Shown: in pieces, positions 63,054 to 64,000 of the stretch
Position numbering within the stretch: the first letter of the stretch is position 1
Layout of the letters: every line of letters begins with the position of its first letter
Assembly (NCBI GenBank): GCA_964436125.1
Contig: CAYTBT010000003.1
Location: 62,001-126,000 of the forward strand
DNA: 64,000 bases
Origin: CAYRFF01 sp964436125
Lineage (GTDB): Bacteria > Bacteroidota > Bacteroidia > Chitinophagales > Saprospiraceae
Direction: 5' to 3'
Notes under the pieces: generated by a model
What the model saw: the letters and a program-made list of their open reading frames with translations, nothing else
Databases searched by the model: none
What the model was told of the DNA's origin: nothing
Made by a program: the position numbers and the translations under genes

Positions 63054-64000
63054 AATATATAAAAATTATATCGACGTCAATTCTAATTTTGTTCATAGGC
63101 TATTCGGCTTTTGCGCAAGAATATGTTCCCGAGCAATTTAATCACGGGAACAATAAAACATACGAACCCTTCACAAATTTTGCGGCACCTGTTGCCGAAC
63201 CAACCCCATTGAACGCCCCTGTAAAATGCCCAATTTCCAATTTGGAAGAAAACGTTGCGACCAAAACCATAAAGGCAGCCAATGCGGGAATCCACTTTCC
63301 GAAAGGAACAAAAGGCGTGAAAACGGTACGTTATGATTTATATGTAACAGATACTATCGTAAATTACACAGGCAAAGAAAGGCACGGGATTGCCGTCAAT
63401 GGCACTATTCCTGCGCCAACCTTGGTATTTACTGTTGGCGACACAGCGGTTATTTACGTGCATAACCGTTCCGACAAACCAAGTTCTATTCATTGGCACG
63501 GTGTACAGTTGCAAAACCGTTTTGACGGTGTTCCTTACCTCACCCAACAACCTATACCGCCACATACTACCCATATTTACAAATTTGTCGTAGTGCAGTC
63601 AGGCACGTATTGGTATCACAGCCATTTTAAACTGCGAGAACAACTTGGCCTTTATGGTGCGCTTATATTCAACAAAAGAAATGAACCGGATATCCCTACT
63701 ATTCCCATAGTTTTGAGCGAATGGAGCGATATAAAACCCAAACAAATCAACCGAATGTTGCACACAGGCAACGATTGGTTTGGCATAAAAAAAGGAAGCA
63801 CTCAAAGCTATTGGGAAGCGATTAAAGCAGGAAAATTAGGCGTAAAGTTCGTCAACGAGTGGAAAAGAATGGAAGCAATGGATGTGAGCGATGTGTACTA
63901 TGACCGTTTTCTTTTGAACGGAAAAACTTCACAAACATTCTCTCAATTTAAAGCGGGCGAAAAAGTACGATTGCGGGTTGTGAACGGTGGCGCATCGTCC
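63050..64000 (+). CDS. Multicopper oxidase, CopA-like, partial (3' end beyond the window)
   Basis: The frame is open from ATG 63050 to the right edge (317 codons). A signal peptide ends SAFAQE. The first cupredoxin domain contains GIAVNGTIPAPTLVFTVGD and copper-ligand motifs HWHG (148-151) and WYHSH (188-192), which belong to the type 2/3 centre. The C-terminal copper motifs lie outside the window. CopA-type oxidases in the periplasm oxidise Cu+ to Cu2+. A copper role is supported by the upstream Cys-rich, DUF3347 and haem-binding genes. Its start overlaps the preceding stop by 4 bp. Confidence 0.93.
   Translation, partial: MKYIKIISTSILILFIGYSAFAQEYVPEQFNHGNNKTYEPFTNFAAPVAEPTPLNAPVKCPISNLEENVATKTIKAANAGIHFPKGTKGVKTVRYDLYVTDTIVNYTGKERHGIAVNGTIPAPTLVFTVGDTAVIYVHNRSDKPSSIHWHGVQLQNRFDGVPYLTQQPIPPHTTHIYKFVVVQSGTYWYHSHFKLREQLGLYGALIFNKRNEPDIPTIPIVLSEWSDIKPKQINRMLHTGNDWFGIKKGSTQSYWEAIKAGKLGVKFVNEWKRMEAMDVSDVYYDRFLLNGKTSQTFSQFKAGEKVRLRVVNGGASS

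Overview
This window comes from a low-GC (roughly 40% by eye) member of the Bacteroidota. The evidence is a type IX secretion (T9SS) C-terminal sorting domain, GldA/GldF/GldG, a GLPGLI-family protein, DUF3098, SusC/CarboxypepD-type outer-membrane receptors, and several promoters of the Bacteroidota form TTTG-N19/20-TAnnTTTG. The gene set would fit Saprospirales or Chitinophagales, but that rank is a guess.

Layout. (1) 1-8.6 kb, minus strand, accessory and secreted: a truncated secreted propeller-like protein, a T9SS beta-helix protein broken by two compensating frameshifts, and a cassette of TonB-receptor-like barrel, GLPGLI protein and tiny Cys-rich secreted peptide, with a dinucleotide microsatellite in the peptide's promoter region. 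(2) 8.9-20.5 kb: FAD oxidoreductase, YjbR protein, tRNA-Arg, LemA-TPM-TPM operon, MutS, initiator tRNA, DUF547 lipoprotein, FolD, and a small AT-hook histone-like protein. (3) 21-26 kb: TonB-dependent receptor and a TPR/PD40/SPOR envelope protein. (4) 26.4-34.2 kb: an eight-gene minus-strand cluster ftsX-DUF3098-truB-gldA-gldF-gldG-DUF4340-phospholipase C-like. (5) 34.4-42.1 kb: secreted jelly-roll-like protein, NhaD antiporter, LOG-family protein, NtrC-like regulator, RluA-family synthase and ABC-F ATPase. (6) 42.8-48.6 kb: a tripartite RND efflux operon. (7) 49.3-55.1 kb: rimP-nusA-infB behind a promoter and an intrinsic-terminator-like leader hairpin, then a TIGR02757 gene. (8) 55.1-59.9 kb: a repeat-rich zone with two islands of shared multi-word repeats, gpmI with a lipoprotein gene, and a RAYT transposase framed by REP-like palindrome clusters. 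(9) 59.9-64 kb: a sulfotransferase, then the start of what looks like an acquired copper/metal-handling module (Cys-rich protein, DUF3347, haem-binding protein, CopA-type multicopper oxidase running off the right edge).

The housekeeping parts form coherent units: the translation/transcription operon rimP-nusA-infB, the envelope cluster ftsX to gldG, and the efflux operon. The most unusual material is the microsatellite-controlled peptide cassette, the modular repeat islands, the RAYT/REP system, a 190-nt imperfect hairpin at 48.8-49.0 kb, and the rimP leader. All functional statements rest on family recognition by eye; no database search was run.
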